Source: Vitis vinifera (taxonomy: Eukaryota; Streptophyta; Magnoliopsida; Vitales; Vitaceae). From it: a stretch of 64,000 bases of DNA. This document shows, piece by piece, positions 11,525 through 23,917 of the stretch. The stretch spans positions 3,752,501 through 3,816,500 of the forward strand of contig NC_081823.1 in NCBI RefSeq assembly GCF_030704535.1, given 5' to 3'. Below the pieces are notes generated by a model, which saw only the letters and a list, made by a program, of their open reading frames with translations, did not search any database and was not told the origin of the DNA. The position numbers and the translations under genes were made by a program. Positions within the stretch are counted from its first letter, which is position 1; the number at the start of each line of letters is the position of its first letter.

Positions 11525-12020
11525 ATGCGAAGACTCGGTACAATATTTTTAGGTAGGGGTATTGGTTTTTTAAGGGTATAGATCCTCTTATCTGTTCACT
11601 TCACAGGATGGATTTTGTAGATGAAGTTAATAGAGAAGGTTTTCCAATTTTTTAGTACTCTATAACTATTTTCAATGTTTTTTTATGATATCATCCATAA
11701 TCGAACTGACGATTCAAGCAGTTGGGATTGCATACATCAACTAATAAGCGGTCAAGCTCAGCCAGAGATTATTAAAAATGATATTAGAAAAAAGATTGCA
11801 TTCATGATGGCAAAGGAAATTACTAAGAAATTTCTGTAGAAAACAAATCAGGATTGGCTGCTTCCGGGCCCCTTCCATAGATGGATCATGGGGGGTCAAG
11901 AGGGCTTGACCTAACTCTTGTCAAAACTCTGCCAAACAGCAAATTTTTGTGGATTGAATTCGCAATATTCTGCTTCTATGGGGTATAGGCTTTTGTCAAG
12001 AAGGCTGGACACAACAGAAG
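11525..12020. other. spacer between convergent genes
   Basis: This holds the 3' flank of the plus-strand gene and, from the other side, the likely 3' UTR of the minus-strand gene ending at 12021. I see no additional gene. Confidence 0.5.
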
Positions 12021-14249
12021 TCAATCATATAGCATTTTTGCTGATTGGGCTCTCATTGTTTTACTTTCATTCTTCGAAATTTTCTCCGTTGACTTCTCAT
12101 TTTGAGATATGGCTTTTGCTATTGCTTTCATCTTTCGGACATTTTTTGATCTCTTCATTGTTACCCCTTTCTTCCTGTTACGGAAAAGATTCACTTCAGA
12201 CACATAACATAGGGCTCAAATGGCAGTAGATATCAAGACAAAATAATAATGATAAAAACCAAGAACTTCGCACCATCTGACAAGAGACAAGGAAAAAATC
12301 AACTTGAATAGAATGAAGTACATTATTTATTGTCAAGGGTTTGAAGCTTCCAGGGCCTTGGATCAAGTGGTCAGGCTGGGGCCAAGTAGGGGTACACCTA
12401 GGGTTTAGACAAACTTTCTGAAGCCCTTTCACATGTAGTGGCAATATTTTTTTTTTCCCTTTTTGTTTGTATGTGTGTGTGTTTTATGAAGATTTAACTT
12501 TAATTCTTATAGAACAAAAAGGGAGATGAAGTGGAATTGCAGTTATGTTTTCATACCTCAAATTTCCATTAGTAGGATCATTATGTAAAACAAAAATTAC
12601 AAGAAGTACACAATAATGTGCCTAGAAGAATGCTCACATGCTATACAAGACCAGGATAAAATTATACCAACCAAAGCTCTGTCCAGATGACAGATAAATT
12701 TCAGAAAACACAGGGGGGGCATCAAACAGCGGCTATAGTAAGCATAACAAAAACAATACCTGGAACTCTTAACTCCTATTTCCCCATATCTGAACATGCC
12801 ATAAAATGAGAACAAAGAAAAGTTTCTGAAGAATAATTCCTTTCAGTTCCAGTCCTTAGGCATCATCTCATCCTAAATCTTAGGAAGGGATCAAATAGGG
12901 GAGAAGGAACACCAGATGTTGGTGGCAAAGAAAAGATGGAAGACAAAGGTAATCACCATTTTTGCCATTTTCTTTGCACATGAGACACAGAAAAGCACCA
13001 TGGATTTCCAAATCAGATTCAGCAGAAACAGCTTATCCACAATAACCGTCTAAGAGATGGTTATTGAAGCTGTTAGACACCCGTAGAGAATGAATTCATA
13101 ATAATGGGAAAAGAGCGAAAAGTGATACACCAAAAAATACCACACCTTAAACCTTCATGCTAAAACCCAATCTCAGCATGTATAAAAGAAATTCCCAGTA
13201 GAGAGAACTCTATGTCTTTTCCATGATAACTTTGTGGACAGTACATAAATCCCAATACCTTGGTCTTCCACCAACATATGTAAGCCTTTCTATGCCCATG
13301 GAGAGGATTATAGCACGGCAACAATCATTCCAAGTTTGCATTGGGACAACTGTTCTAAGCTTAGCGGCAAACAGTTGAAACAAGATTTGGCAGACAACTA
13401 GTAATGCTAATGAATCAAAAGGCCCCTAATACCAATTACTCTAGATTTTTCCTGGATTAGGAATATAAATATTGAATTCACGGTTTCTGCATAATATCTC
13501 GGCCATGAACCTCCTTCAAAGCAAAGCAATTATGTCAATTCTTACAAATCACCAACACTTTCCATGGAATGCAACGGTATAAGAATCCAGACAAAGGCCC
13601 CACCAGTTCTCAATTCAACTGGAGCTTTGAGAACAGCAATTCATTAAAGAAATCTTCACCCAATCCTCACACTCATGCACATATGCAAACTCGCACCATC
13701 TTAACAGCGGTGCTTACTACCTATCACAAAACAAATCTAACAGTGGTGCATGCTGGTGGGCTTCATAACAAAGCCAACAAACAGCCACCTTTGCCACACC
13801 TTCGTCATCCTCAAACAATTCATATCTATCTTTATTCAATTATTTTACTAACAATTCCACTCTTTTTTCTTCCATGCGGCGTATGAATTCAGCCCTCAGT
13901 CAAATTTTTTTTCCAAAAGGACATTACCTGGTATAGTCCCCATTACTGGGTTTCAGGGATGGGTGGTCTGGGGACAGACTCAATCTTCAGCAATTCTCAC
14001 CGTTAATTCCCAAAAACATGGGAAGAAAATTCCTCTTTCCCTCTTATACTACCTCCTGATAAAACATAACACAGTCTAGAACTCATTTCATAAATAAACA
14101 ATTTTTAGGAACTTATTCAAGGACCCATCTTCCAAAAACTCAGACTAAGCCCACTTCTATCAACATCATCTGCTTTCTAAACCCAATCACTTCAGGAAAA
14201 GTTGACAAGCTCAAATAATTTGATTTAAAAAAACACATTATTCATAAAA

Positions 14250-14303
<54 letters not shown>

Positions 14304-14570
14304 GCTAACCTCTTAATGGGATCACCAGAAGCTGGAAAATGCGTGGCAGTTGTAGCAACCGACTCTGACGTGTCCATCGCTGCATGTGAAGAGCGGACAA
14401 ATTTAGGGCTGGGAAATTATTTTCCGGGAAAAAAACATTACGAATCAGTAGTGAAAACGAAAAAATAAAGAAAAGAAAAAAGTACATTGTGGGACATCTG
14501 TGAGAGTGGGCTCGGCGGTGTCCATCGGCGCCACGCCGCTTCTCTTCTTCTTGTTTCTGTTCTTCGCCAT
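12021..14570 (-). CDS. small Lys-rich conserved plant protein (three exons, 102 residues)
   Basis: Three coding exons on the minus strand join in frame: 14570-14486, 14379-14310 and 12174-12021 (85 + 70 + 154 = 309 bases). All junctions are GT-AG (donors AAT|GTACTT and AGAG|GTTAGC; acceptors TGCAG and AACAG). The protein begins MAKNRNKKKRSGVAPMDTAE, has a short acidic/Thr-rich middle containing a second MDT (MDTSESVATTA), and ends with a strongly basic segment, MKRSKNVRKMKAIAKAISQN then EKSTEKISKNESK and QSAKMLYD. The basic ends suggest a nuclear or nucleolar RNA/DNA-associated protein, but that is inference and I do not recognise a named family. The second intron, 2135 bp, is long for so small a gene and contains no other gene that I can support. 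Confidence 0.78.
14250..14300. repeat. (AAT)n microsatellite
   Basis: About 17 uninterrupted AAT/ATA units lie in intron 2 of the small Lys-rich gene, ten bases from its donor site. Such a run is likely to vary in length between individuals. Confidence 0.95.
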
Positions 14571-17500
14571 GACTCCGTGAAGGAGAAAAATTCCAGGGTT
14601 GAGAGAGGTCGATCTAGGGTTTAACCGGTGTCAAAGTCGGTCCCATACGGACCCTACCTATAAGGTCCACAGACTTAGGCCCAAACCCAAACTACTTACA
14701 GATTGTATATTTGGCCCAAGCCCAATAGGGTTCCCACCAGTAAAAAAATTTAAAAAAGAAAACCAAAAATACAGCACGAGGATGTGGAATTAATTTCACA
14801 TTTTAAACCAAAATACGAAGAATTCATTCAATTTTTCATTCACTATCATGTTCATATCAATTTTTAAACCGACATATGAATCAAGAAATAGCCCGATAAA
14901 AATCAAAATACGATCTTAATAAAATTTTGATCCTCTTCAATTAAGCAATATTTTATATCCATAGTCAAATATAACCTTCAAGGTTGTATTTTAATTTTTG
15001 AATGGAGCCAAGTGAGTCTTATTTCTTGTATGATACCAAAAAATAAAAAATAAATGAAAAATAAATTAAACTTATAAAATATTTATTGTATTTCTTTTGT
15101 TATTTTTTTTATAAAGATAATATTTTGAAAATATATAAGTATTTAAATCTTTCATATTTTTTTAACAATAAATAGAAAAACAAAAAGAGAGTTGAATTTT
15201 TTATTTTTAATAATAAAATGACATTTTCAATTTGTCCATGCCCTTTAAAATTCAGAGTTCAAGGATAGCAAAATTTGGCACAATTTGTTTATACGACATA
15301 AAATGAATTTGATTTCAATTGACCTATTTAATAATTGTGTTATTGTCCTAATCATGATCATAACTTGTTAAACTCACATTTAACTAGTTTAAAAATTGAT
15401 TTTGAAAATATATGTCAACTAAACATATTAAATGGAAAGGTTAATATTGATTCAAATAATATCTGACTTGATAAAGATTATTAAGTAGAACTCGATCATT
15501 AACTAGTTATACAACGTGTTACTTATTAATAATTAGATCGTGAGTTTTGACTTGACACAACCCATGAAATTTTGACTTGACACAACCCATGAAATTCCTT
15601 GATCGTCTAGTCAATCAATGCATTAACATATCTTATTTAAAATTAATAAATAAAAGTATGCCTTATCTATCTTGAACTATACTTCATAAATAAACATTGG
15701 GACATAAAGTACCAATACACATGGTGTGAACATCACCTCAAACCCACGTCCTAAGCATCTTGTCCCATGTTCTTGTTGTTGTCAATTGTTGTCATTTTAG
15801 GCTAGGCCCACTCCCAAGGCCCAATGTATTTACCTTTACATCTTCACATACTTGTCATGGAATAATTTCTAATTTCTCACAATGTCATGTGGACTGCCCT
15901 ACTACTCTCAATAATGGCCAAATTGGATGAGTCTCCCATTGCCAAAATCAGGGTAGTAGACAAACCAAACAACTTTTATATTTTCCCTACAATCATAGAT
16001 GGGCCCAATGACTTGGTTGGTGAAATGAATCATTTTGGGAATGTATTCTTAGTCCTCCCTGGTAATTCTTACCTCTGAAGTTTGTCAATATCTCCTTAAC
16101 TTCAAAGGGTTTCCATGGGATGAAAGAAGATTAGTAAGCAGATAGCTCAACTAAAGTAGTTGATTTCTTGAAATAACAAAAGAAGTATTCTATAAGTTTT
16201 CAATACTTTTAGGTTCCTTGACACAATTATAACCTCTAATGGAGTGCTTATGTAGAAGTGCTTGTAAAGAGATTTATAATTAAAATAATCCTTTATTTTT
16301 TTATTTTTTAAAAGGTGGCTCATGAAAGGGTATTATAATATGTTATGGAGGATGAAGAGTTTGTTTTACAGTGATTTTAGGAAACGCTTTCATCTTAAAA
16401 AGTTATTTGACAAATTTTAAAAAATATTTAAATTTTTTTTAAAAATTACTTTTAGCATGAAAAGATCATTTATTTTATGAAGAAATATCGTAATTGAAAA
16501 AGTTAACTAAAAGAGGCACTTGAGTTTTGAATCTCTTTTACATTAAAGTATTTTTTAATTACACATGTGTTAAAACTCTTTATTAAAAATATGAATTATC
16601 GAAACATATGTGTTAAAACTCATTTTTATAATAAATATTTTGTAATTATTTTATTATTTTTAATATATTTATTTAATAGATAAATTTATTATTTAAAATC
16701 AAATAAATTAAATATTAGTTAAAATTAATGAGGTATGTCAATTTAATAATTTAGAAAAAAAAATTAAGTTACTATTAAGCAATTTTGATATCTCATGTAA
16801 AAATTCAAAAAATAAGTTTTAAGTTAATTAAAATATTCGATAAATCAAATTAATGACGAAATAACTTAATCTAATTCATCAAGTCGAGTGAGTATATTTG
16901 AATAAAATTTAAAATAAATTTAAATATTAACTTAAAACAATTAATTTATTATAAACCTCAAATATCTTTTTTTAATTTTAGAATTAATGATGGTAAATAT
17001 GTTAATTTAATGATTTAGGAAAAAAATAATTTAAGTTTATTAAATAGACTTATTAATTAAAATATAAATGAAATATAAAATAATTTAACTTAAAATTAAT
17101 TTAAATCATTATTTCAAAATAAATATGAAATTTTAATGAACACCATTTTCATAATAAATTTATAGTGTGAACATTAAATCTATGAGAATACAACACAAAA
17201 CAATGATGGCCCATGTTTCCATGGTACATATTGATAGGGATACTCATTATCTATGAAGCAGGCTTTTGAAAAAGAAAGGCAACAGCTTTTGATTAAAGGG
17301 AGGGCAAAAAAAATGGGGGGACCCATGTGTAGGGTACCCTAAAGTTTGATTTATGGTGGTGTTTGGTGATGGGGTTGACTGTGTTGATCAATCAAACAGG
17401 GAACTTTCAGAGGTGTAAACTTTAGTAGCCCAGTTGGGAACCAATTAATAAAATAAGCTGCAGAAGCTTCATTTTCCTCAAAAATGATGGTCAATGATTA

Positions 17501-20500
17501 AAGGACATCTTACCAAATGAAAGGAATTAGAACAGGGATCCTAAATTCTTGTTCATGCCCATTTGCCCTGTTTGGTTGATGAGAAAATGCAGGAAAAAAA
17601 AATGGTTTTCAAATATTTTAGGTGATGGTTGATTTTCAGAATTTCTTTTGATAACTTCACATTTTCTTACCTATTTCCATTATTCTTTGTAAAATTTATA
17701 GTATGTTTGATTTTTAGAAAATACAAAAAATTGTTAAGAAAAATATTTTCCCATATTTTACTTTTATTATGAAAAAAATCTTTAAAAACCCATTGTGCAG
17801 TTTAAAAAATTAATTATTTAATATTTTTTCTAAATTAAAAGTATATTTGGTTGTTCAAAGCCTTGGTCTTAATATATTTTTTGTATTTTTAATGACTTTT
17901 TAAAAATAAATTTATTTTTTATTTTTTATTTTAAATCATTTATCATATTTATATAATTAATTTTTTAAAACAACCCTAAAAAATAATTAAAATACATTCT
18001 AAAAAAAAACTTCATTCTCAAAACAATTTTTCTAAAAATTATTTTTTATAATAAAAAAAATATTTCTTCTTTTTAAGAAAAAAATATTAATTTTTATAAT
18101 ACCTCATAAAATAAATTTACAATATATAAAAATAATTTATTTATTTTATTTATTTTTCTCCTTTTTTTCAAATAAAAAATATTCATAATGTCTTTATATA
18201 TAAAAAAAAAATTAAGATATTGATTTGATATTTACTAAATTTACAATCTCCACACTAAAAGTTACATACAACAAATAAATGAAACTAAAAAAATATAAAA
18301 GAAGTATGAAGTAATACATATATAAAAATTGCACGAGGAAGACTCCATGCCTCTTTTTCCTTCATTTTCCATGCAAACAAACAAAAGCTCAAATCCATAT
18401 TTTTCTTTGGAAAGAAGAAAATATCGGTTTCATGGCCTATGTATGAATGGACTCAGAGCTTCTGACACATGCTGTAATTATTGCAGAACTCCCTACCAAA
18501 AGGGAAAATCAATCTCAATCTGAGGCTGAGCCACATTCATCTGAAACTTTGTTTTTTACCTAGCAATCTTGAGTCCATATGGGTAAAACCCTGTATTATA
18601 TTGAAGACAAAAAATTTTGGTACACCGCCTTGGGCTCCATTGGGGGGACATTCTCATGAACCCTCTACTTTTTAGACAGATGTTGCCGATCCAGAGGAGT
18701 CCCATGGTGGAGTCCCTATGCCTTGCATTATTATATTTCATTGCTTACTACCACCATTATGAGATTTCTTCTTCATAATTGTCTAATTTCGTTTCTTAAT
18801 TCTTTAGAGATAGTGTTCTTGGAATGGTGATTTTTAAACAAATGACACAAAGTATAATTTATTGTCCTACCAACCCTCCAAAATTTGTCCATCAATGGAT
18901 GACTTTTCTAATAGTGTCTTATTGACCTGGTAGCTTTGATGTGATTTCATTTTTTATTTTTTAACATTAACTTAAATATCGAAGAAACTATGCCATTTTG
19001 GATTAGACTTTTGGGATTCTTTGAAATTAGTTAAAATGATTAATATCGTGTTTAGGAATTATTGGTATACGAGGTCTTGGAGAAGTATTAGTAGGTGAGT
19101 CTAACGACTTCTCAATCTTATTAAGATGAACTCCTATATTGCATTTTCTTTAATACACAAAAGGTAATACTACGATACTCAAATACACATCTTTGAACAT
19201 TAATTACTAAGGGTCACATGGAAAAAAAAAAGATGGTTAAAAAAGAGATTGATACTAGACTTACAACCCGGTCTTTTTATCCTAGTGAGTGAGTTTCCAA
19301 TGATTTTACGAGAACAAATATGCATGTCTTATAGTAGAGTTCAAATGTTTAATATGGATGGATTTAAGGGTTATTGTGTCATCGTATTAGTACATTTTGG
19401 AGATGTTATTGATAAGAGAATTATAGTTTTCAAGTGATGTGTAAATGTATCAAGACCTTTATTGGCTATTCAGGATTGTCTTACCCGATAATAAGGATTC
19501 ATCGAATATACTTTCTACAAGCGAGACAAGTTATTCATATGGATTTTAAGTGTCAATAACTTTATTGTGTTAACAATACTATACTCTATAAGAAACAACC
19601 ATTATAGTGGAGCGCCTGCATTTGACCAATACCTCATTCTTTGATAATGACCACTATGGTCGTGTACTTGTGTCTAACTAAAGGTATATTTTTTTATGAC
19701 TTCTCCTCAACCCTTGAATTCAAACAAACTTATACAATCTGATATGGCTTGTACTAAACATGCAACTCCTTCCCATTTGATCCTTATTGGAGAATGAAAC
19801 ACACACCCATGCAAGAGGGCCCGATCACATAAGAATTATTATTGAAAATATTTTTTTCTTTAAAACAAAAAATATTTTTCTAATGCAAGAAATAACTAAA
19901 ACAACTTTTTAAAATAAGTTATTTTCAAAAAACATTTAAGAAGTTTTTATAATTTTTTTAAATAGTATTATGATTGAAAATGTAAATACTACATTATGAG
20001 TTTTTTTTTTTCATATTTAAGTTATCAAATAAATTTTATTTTTAAAAATAATAAAAATTTGTTTAAAACAACAACTCTTTCCGACACCTCTGAAATTATT
20101 TAAGAGACTTAAGAATCCATAACCACTTTGGATGCCCCTCTTTATTGCAATCTTAACATAAATTTGACCTAATAGGACTCATTAATTAATTACAACACTT
20201 ATGAACACCCAACACATTAAAACAAGTCACAAAACTCAAGGGACCATGCTTCAATGAGACCATGCCCAACAATCACGGGACCTTAGGGCTTCTCATCATT
20301 GTACATCACCAATAAAATTAAATAAATAAGGTTCAAACCCATAGCCTTGAATAAATGTATGGAATACCAAACGGAAGATTTTTGAGGACTTTGCACTAAA
20401 ATGGAAAACAACAAAGCATTAAGCTCCAAGAGTTATGGGATTAGGTGATTTATTTGGTGGATAAGATAATGTTGCCCTGCCACTTGCATTTTGACTTGTC

Positions 20501-22520
20501 CATCTACCTAACTTAATGCCTTTTCCCCTCCAATCGTGGGGCACCATGTTACCGTTATCATTAGCGGGTCAATTTTATAATATGATTATAATAATTAAAC
20601 ATTTTTGGCTACTTGAAATTACCCATTTAACCCTATCAATTTCTATAAGTAAAATAATTTTACTTAATATCCTTTTTTTGTTGACCTATTGGATACATGC
20701 ATTATATAACATGCATCATCATATACATATATGTAATTATTGAATATTTAAAATATTTTGCATTTAATATATAATAATAATTTCTGTTAGAGTTAGTATG
20801 ATCGTTTCTAATTTCTTTTTAATATTTTAAAATTTTTATTTTTAAAATATTAAAAATATTAGAAAGTTTCCTAAAATCGTTATCAACATTTTATTAAGCC
20901 AAAATAAAATTTATCTCATAAGTAAAAATTTTATAAAAAATAATATTTTATTGACTTTCATATTAATTAATCTTTTACCTATTAAAAAATGATAAAAATA
21001 AAAATATATGTGAGATTTGTTGAAAGATTCAAAATTTTGATTGTTAATGCAGTTGAAAACAAACAACAATAATGCCAAAAATTGGAAGAATTGATAACGC
21101 AAAACTTTGTTTGATTGGAAAATGTTTCAAATTATTTTAAATTTCCCTCCAATATTACACGGTGACATTCATCAAATAGTCAATAGATATATTTTTTAAT
21201 TTTTTGTATTTCATGGATCCCAACCCACACGCAATTGGAACAAGAAGACTTTTGTTTCTTAGCCAATTTGAAAAAAGGGCTCAAGGACAAACACGTTCGC
21301 CCAAGGGCAAAGCTAATCAACCACCACCCCCTTATGTGAAGTGAAATATTGGATGTACCCCTTTATTTGAAGGGTATTTACATGCTTACCAACCCAATCA
21401 TAATAGCATGAAACTCATACTAGAACGCTAATTATTGAGAGGGACCATGTGGTCAATTTCATATTTCCTTTTCTTTTTTTCATTCGTCTTTTTCAATCAT
21501 TTTCTTTCCCCTAATCCCTTGACTTGTGGTCCAATATCCTTGGTTAAAATACAAAGTAAAAGACATTATTGTATATGTGATACGAGAGTTGATCCATTCT
21601 CAATTTGTCACAATTTTTGTTTTGAATCAAATTTAAAGATTTTTTTTTTAATTTTATATAGAGTATGATATGTACACTAAACCAAAATTTTTTAATATAT
21701 TTTTTTAAAATTGATGTTGAATATAATATCAGGTTTGACGGGTCTCGGGAATTCAAATTTTGTCCGTCTTTGTAGTTCTCCACCTATGTGATCATAAAAT
21801 TAATTTAATGGTTATATGATAAAAATGTGTTTTAATTACGCTTTAAATGATATTTTAAAATTTTAAAACTTTGTTAGTTTATATTTTTTTTTATAATAAA
21901 ACACTTCCCTCCATTAAAACCAATTTTTAATTTTTTAAAAACCGTTCTTAAACAGCTTCTTATATTAAATGATGAAAAAGTATATTATTTAATTTAACAA
22001 CAATTTTGAAAAGAAGATTATACCTTTTGGTTGTGAAGAATACTAAGAAATTTGTGGGGGCAAGGCTGAATCTAGCCGTTATATTAATTTTTAATTAAAT
22101 AATCAATAAGATTGCCAGCATGTCAATTCAACCGTTACAACATGGAGTTTTAAATCTTATTAGTTATTAGATTCTTAAAAAAGCTTATTATCCTTTAGAT
22201 TTTCTTACCTAGTATTGAGGTCATTACATTATATCATAGTTTCTTTTTCTCCAAATTTATATTTATAAAATTATATTAATCATAATTTTGGGTTACCATA
22301 TTATATTTGCATCTCAAATAAATAGAAAAAATATATATTATATATATATATAATATACTTGGAAATGTTAATATTGTAATCAAAATTGCCATTTCAAGAT
22401 ATTATAACCCAAAAAAAATCACAAATTTCAAAGGCATTTTTTAGAAATATAAAACAAATATTATATTTTAAAATTAGGCAATATTTAATAAAATATAATG
22501 GATTAAAATAGAATAGTGAC
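14571..22520. other. 8-kb AT-rich intergenic region without a supported gene
   Basis: The sequence is strongly A/T-rich with many poly-A/poly-T runs. Short open frames occur (for example 15887-16078, 18329-18523, 19249-19437) but none shows a recognisable domain or believable splice context. A direct duplication occurs at 15549-15595 (TTTTGACTTGACACAACCCA twice). Segments near 16.35-16.55, 17.57-18.1 and 19.83-20.1 kb share TTT/AAA-rich phrases of the kind left by old miniature elements, without clear ends. Confidence 0.5.
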
Positions 22521-22970
22521 TAAGGATGATAATGGGGAAGATTTAGGATGGATTGCCCCCATCTTAACCACACCTCATTTATTCAAAGTAATTTTAATTA
22601 TTGTTTCATTAAAAAATTAAATCAGGGTGGGATATGCGAATTTTCCATACCCCATCTCTCCATCTCCTTTTGTTTTTTTTTTTTTAAATTTAATTTAAAA
22701 TTTATAATTACATTAAAATAAATATATTTTATAAATAATTAAAATATTATAACATTTTATAACTTATTTTACATTATTATTATATATTAAATTTTTTTTA
22801 AATTAAATTAATTTTATTTGTAATTGGGGATGAGATAATACCCAAACTCAACTCCCAATTTATCCCATGTTTTACGAAAATTTTAAACTTTCCTCTAATC
22901 CATTTATTTAAATTTTAAACCCATTGCAATAATGGTGGGACGGGTGTAGCCTATTGTTATATTGCCACAT
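22521..22970. mobile_element. probable decayed hAT relative of the element at 561
   Basis: The left side reads AAGGATGATAATGGGGAAG and the right side contains ATTGCAATAATGGTGGGACG then CCTATTGTTAT. These resemble the G-rich ends (GGATGACAATGGGGCGGG and its complement) of the 561-1421 element. In between come CCCCCATCTTAACC...CATTTATTCAAA and CCATACCCCATC, matching that element's CCCCCATCCCAACTCC...TTTATTCAAA and CATACCCGCC. No target duplication is clear, and the interior is AT-rich with no captured gene. Confidence 0.5.
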
Positions 22971-23917
22971 ACTTTTAACCATTTTGAAAATAAATTGTAG
23001 AAATTTGAAATTTAGGGGAAAAATTGGACTATGCCATTTAAATGATTATCTAAATTTTTTAAAAATTATAAAATAAAAATTTATTAAAAGAAAAAGAAAA
23101 AACCTCTGTCACCAAAAGCATAAGGGTACTTTACTCACCCTATTGTTCCCAAAAGGTGATCGTGTACCAGACAACCAAGAAGGGCATATTGGGAATTGAA
23201 AAAATAAAAATCCCAAAACTGTAATTACACCCAAAACCAGGGCCATTACCAAATCCAAGGCTTCATGACTCTCAGGTCCCAAATGTTGTCGGAAATATTG
23301 TTAATTTGAAAATTTAAATATTTAAAAAATATTATTTTACTTATTTATTTATTTATAATTATTGTCATTTATCAGATCCAAACGGCTTTCCAAAGAAATG
23401 CACTTACCCACCTGGAAAATTTGAATTCCTGGAAACAAAATCTTAAAGCAACGACAACAACAAAGGGAAAATCTCCCATCCAAGTTTCGAATATTTTGTT
23501 TTTCGAAAACAACCGCAACAGCTTTTTGTTTCTGTTTTCGTTTCAGTTTTCTTAAAAAGCCGTGAAATGGCTCCCAACGTTTCTGTTTTCTCCAAGTCTG
23601 GTTCCTCAACGGCCTTTTCCTTCCTTGGTATTAACCGTTCGAAGTATTAAGAATCCACGCCATGGTTGATTTCTAGAATACTAATCGTTTCCGAACATCA
23701 ATTTGCAGCGTTTTTGTTTCCGGGAATTGAAAATTTTCGCGACGAGTTTTGGGGACCTGTTTTCGGAATTTCGGGTTCTGATCCGAATTAGGGCTCTTGG
23801 GATTGTGTGTTTGGGGGATGGTGGTGCAATTTGACGAGTGAGAGTGGGGATTTTGCGGCTTTTGTGAATTAGGTTTTGTTTTGTTTTTGCGAGTGGATTT
23901 TTTTTGTTTCTGCGACG
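22971..23917. other. upstream region and 5' leader of the myosin gene
   Basis: Composition changes from AT-rich to more balanced from about 23350 on. The last 200-300 bases before the ATG at 23918 (TTTCGGAATTTCGGGTTC and following) look like a transcribed leader. I cannot place a TATA box with confidence. Confidence 0.4.

Noticed and set aside
18556-18741. Possible gene near 18.3-18.75 kb because of better base balance
   Set aside because: Frames are short, on both strands, with no recognisable domain or splice pattern.
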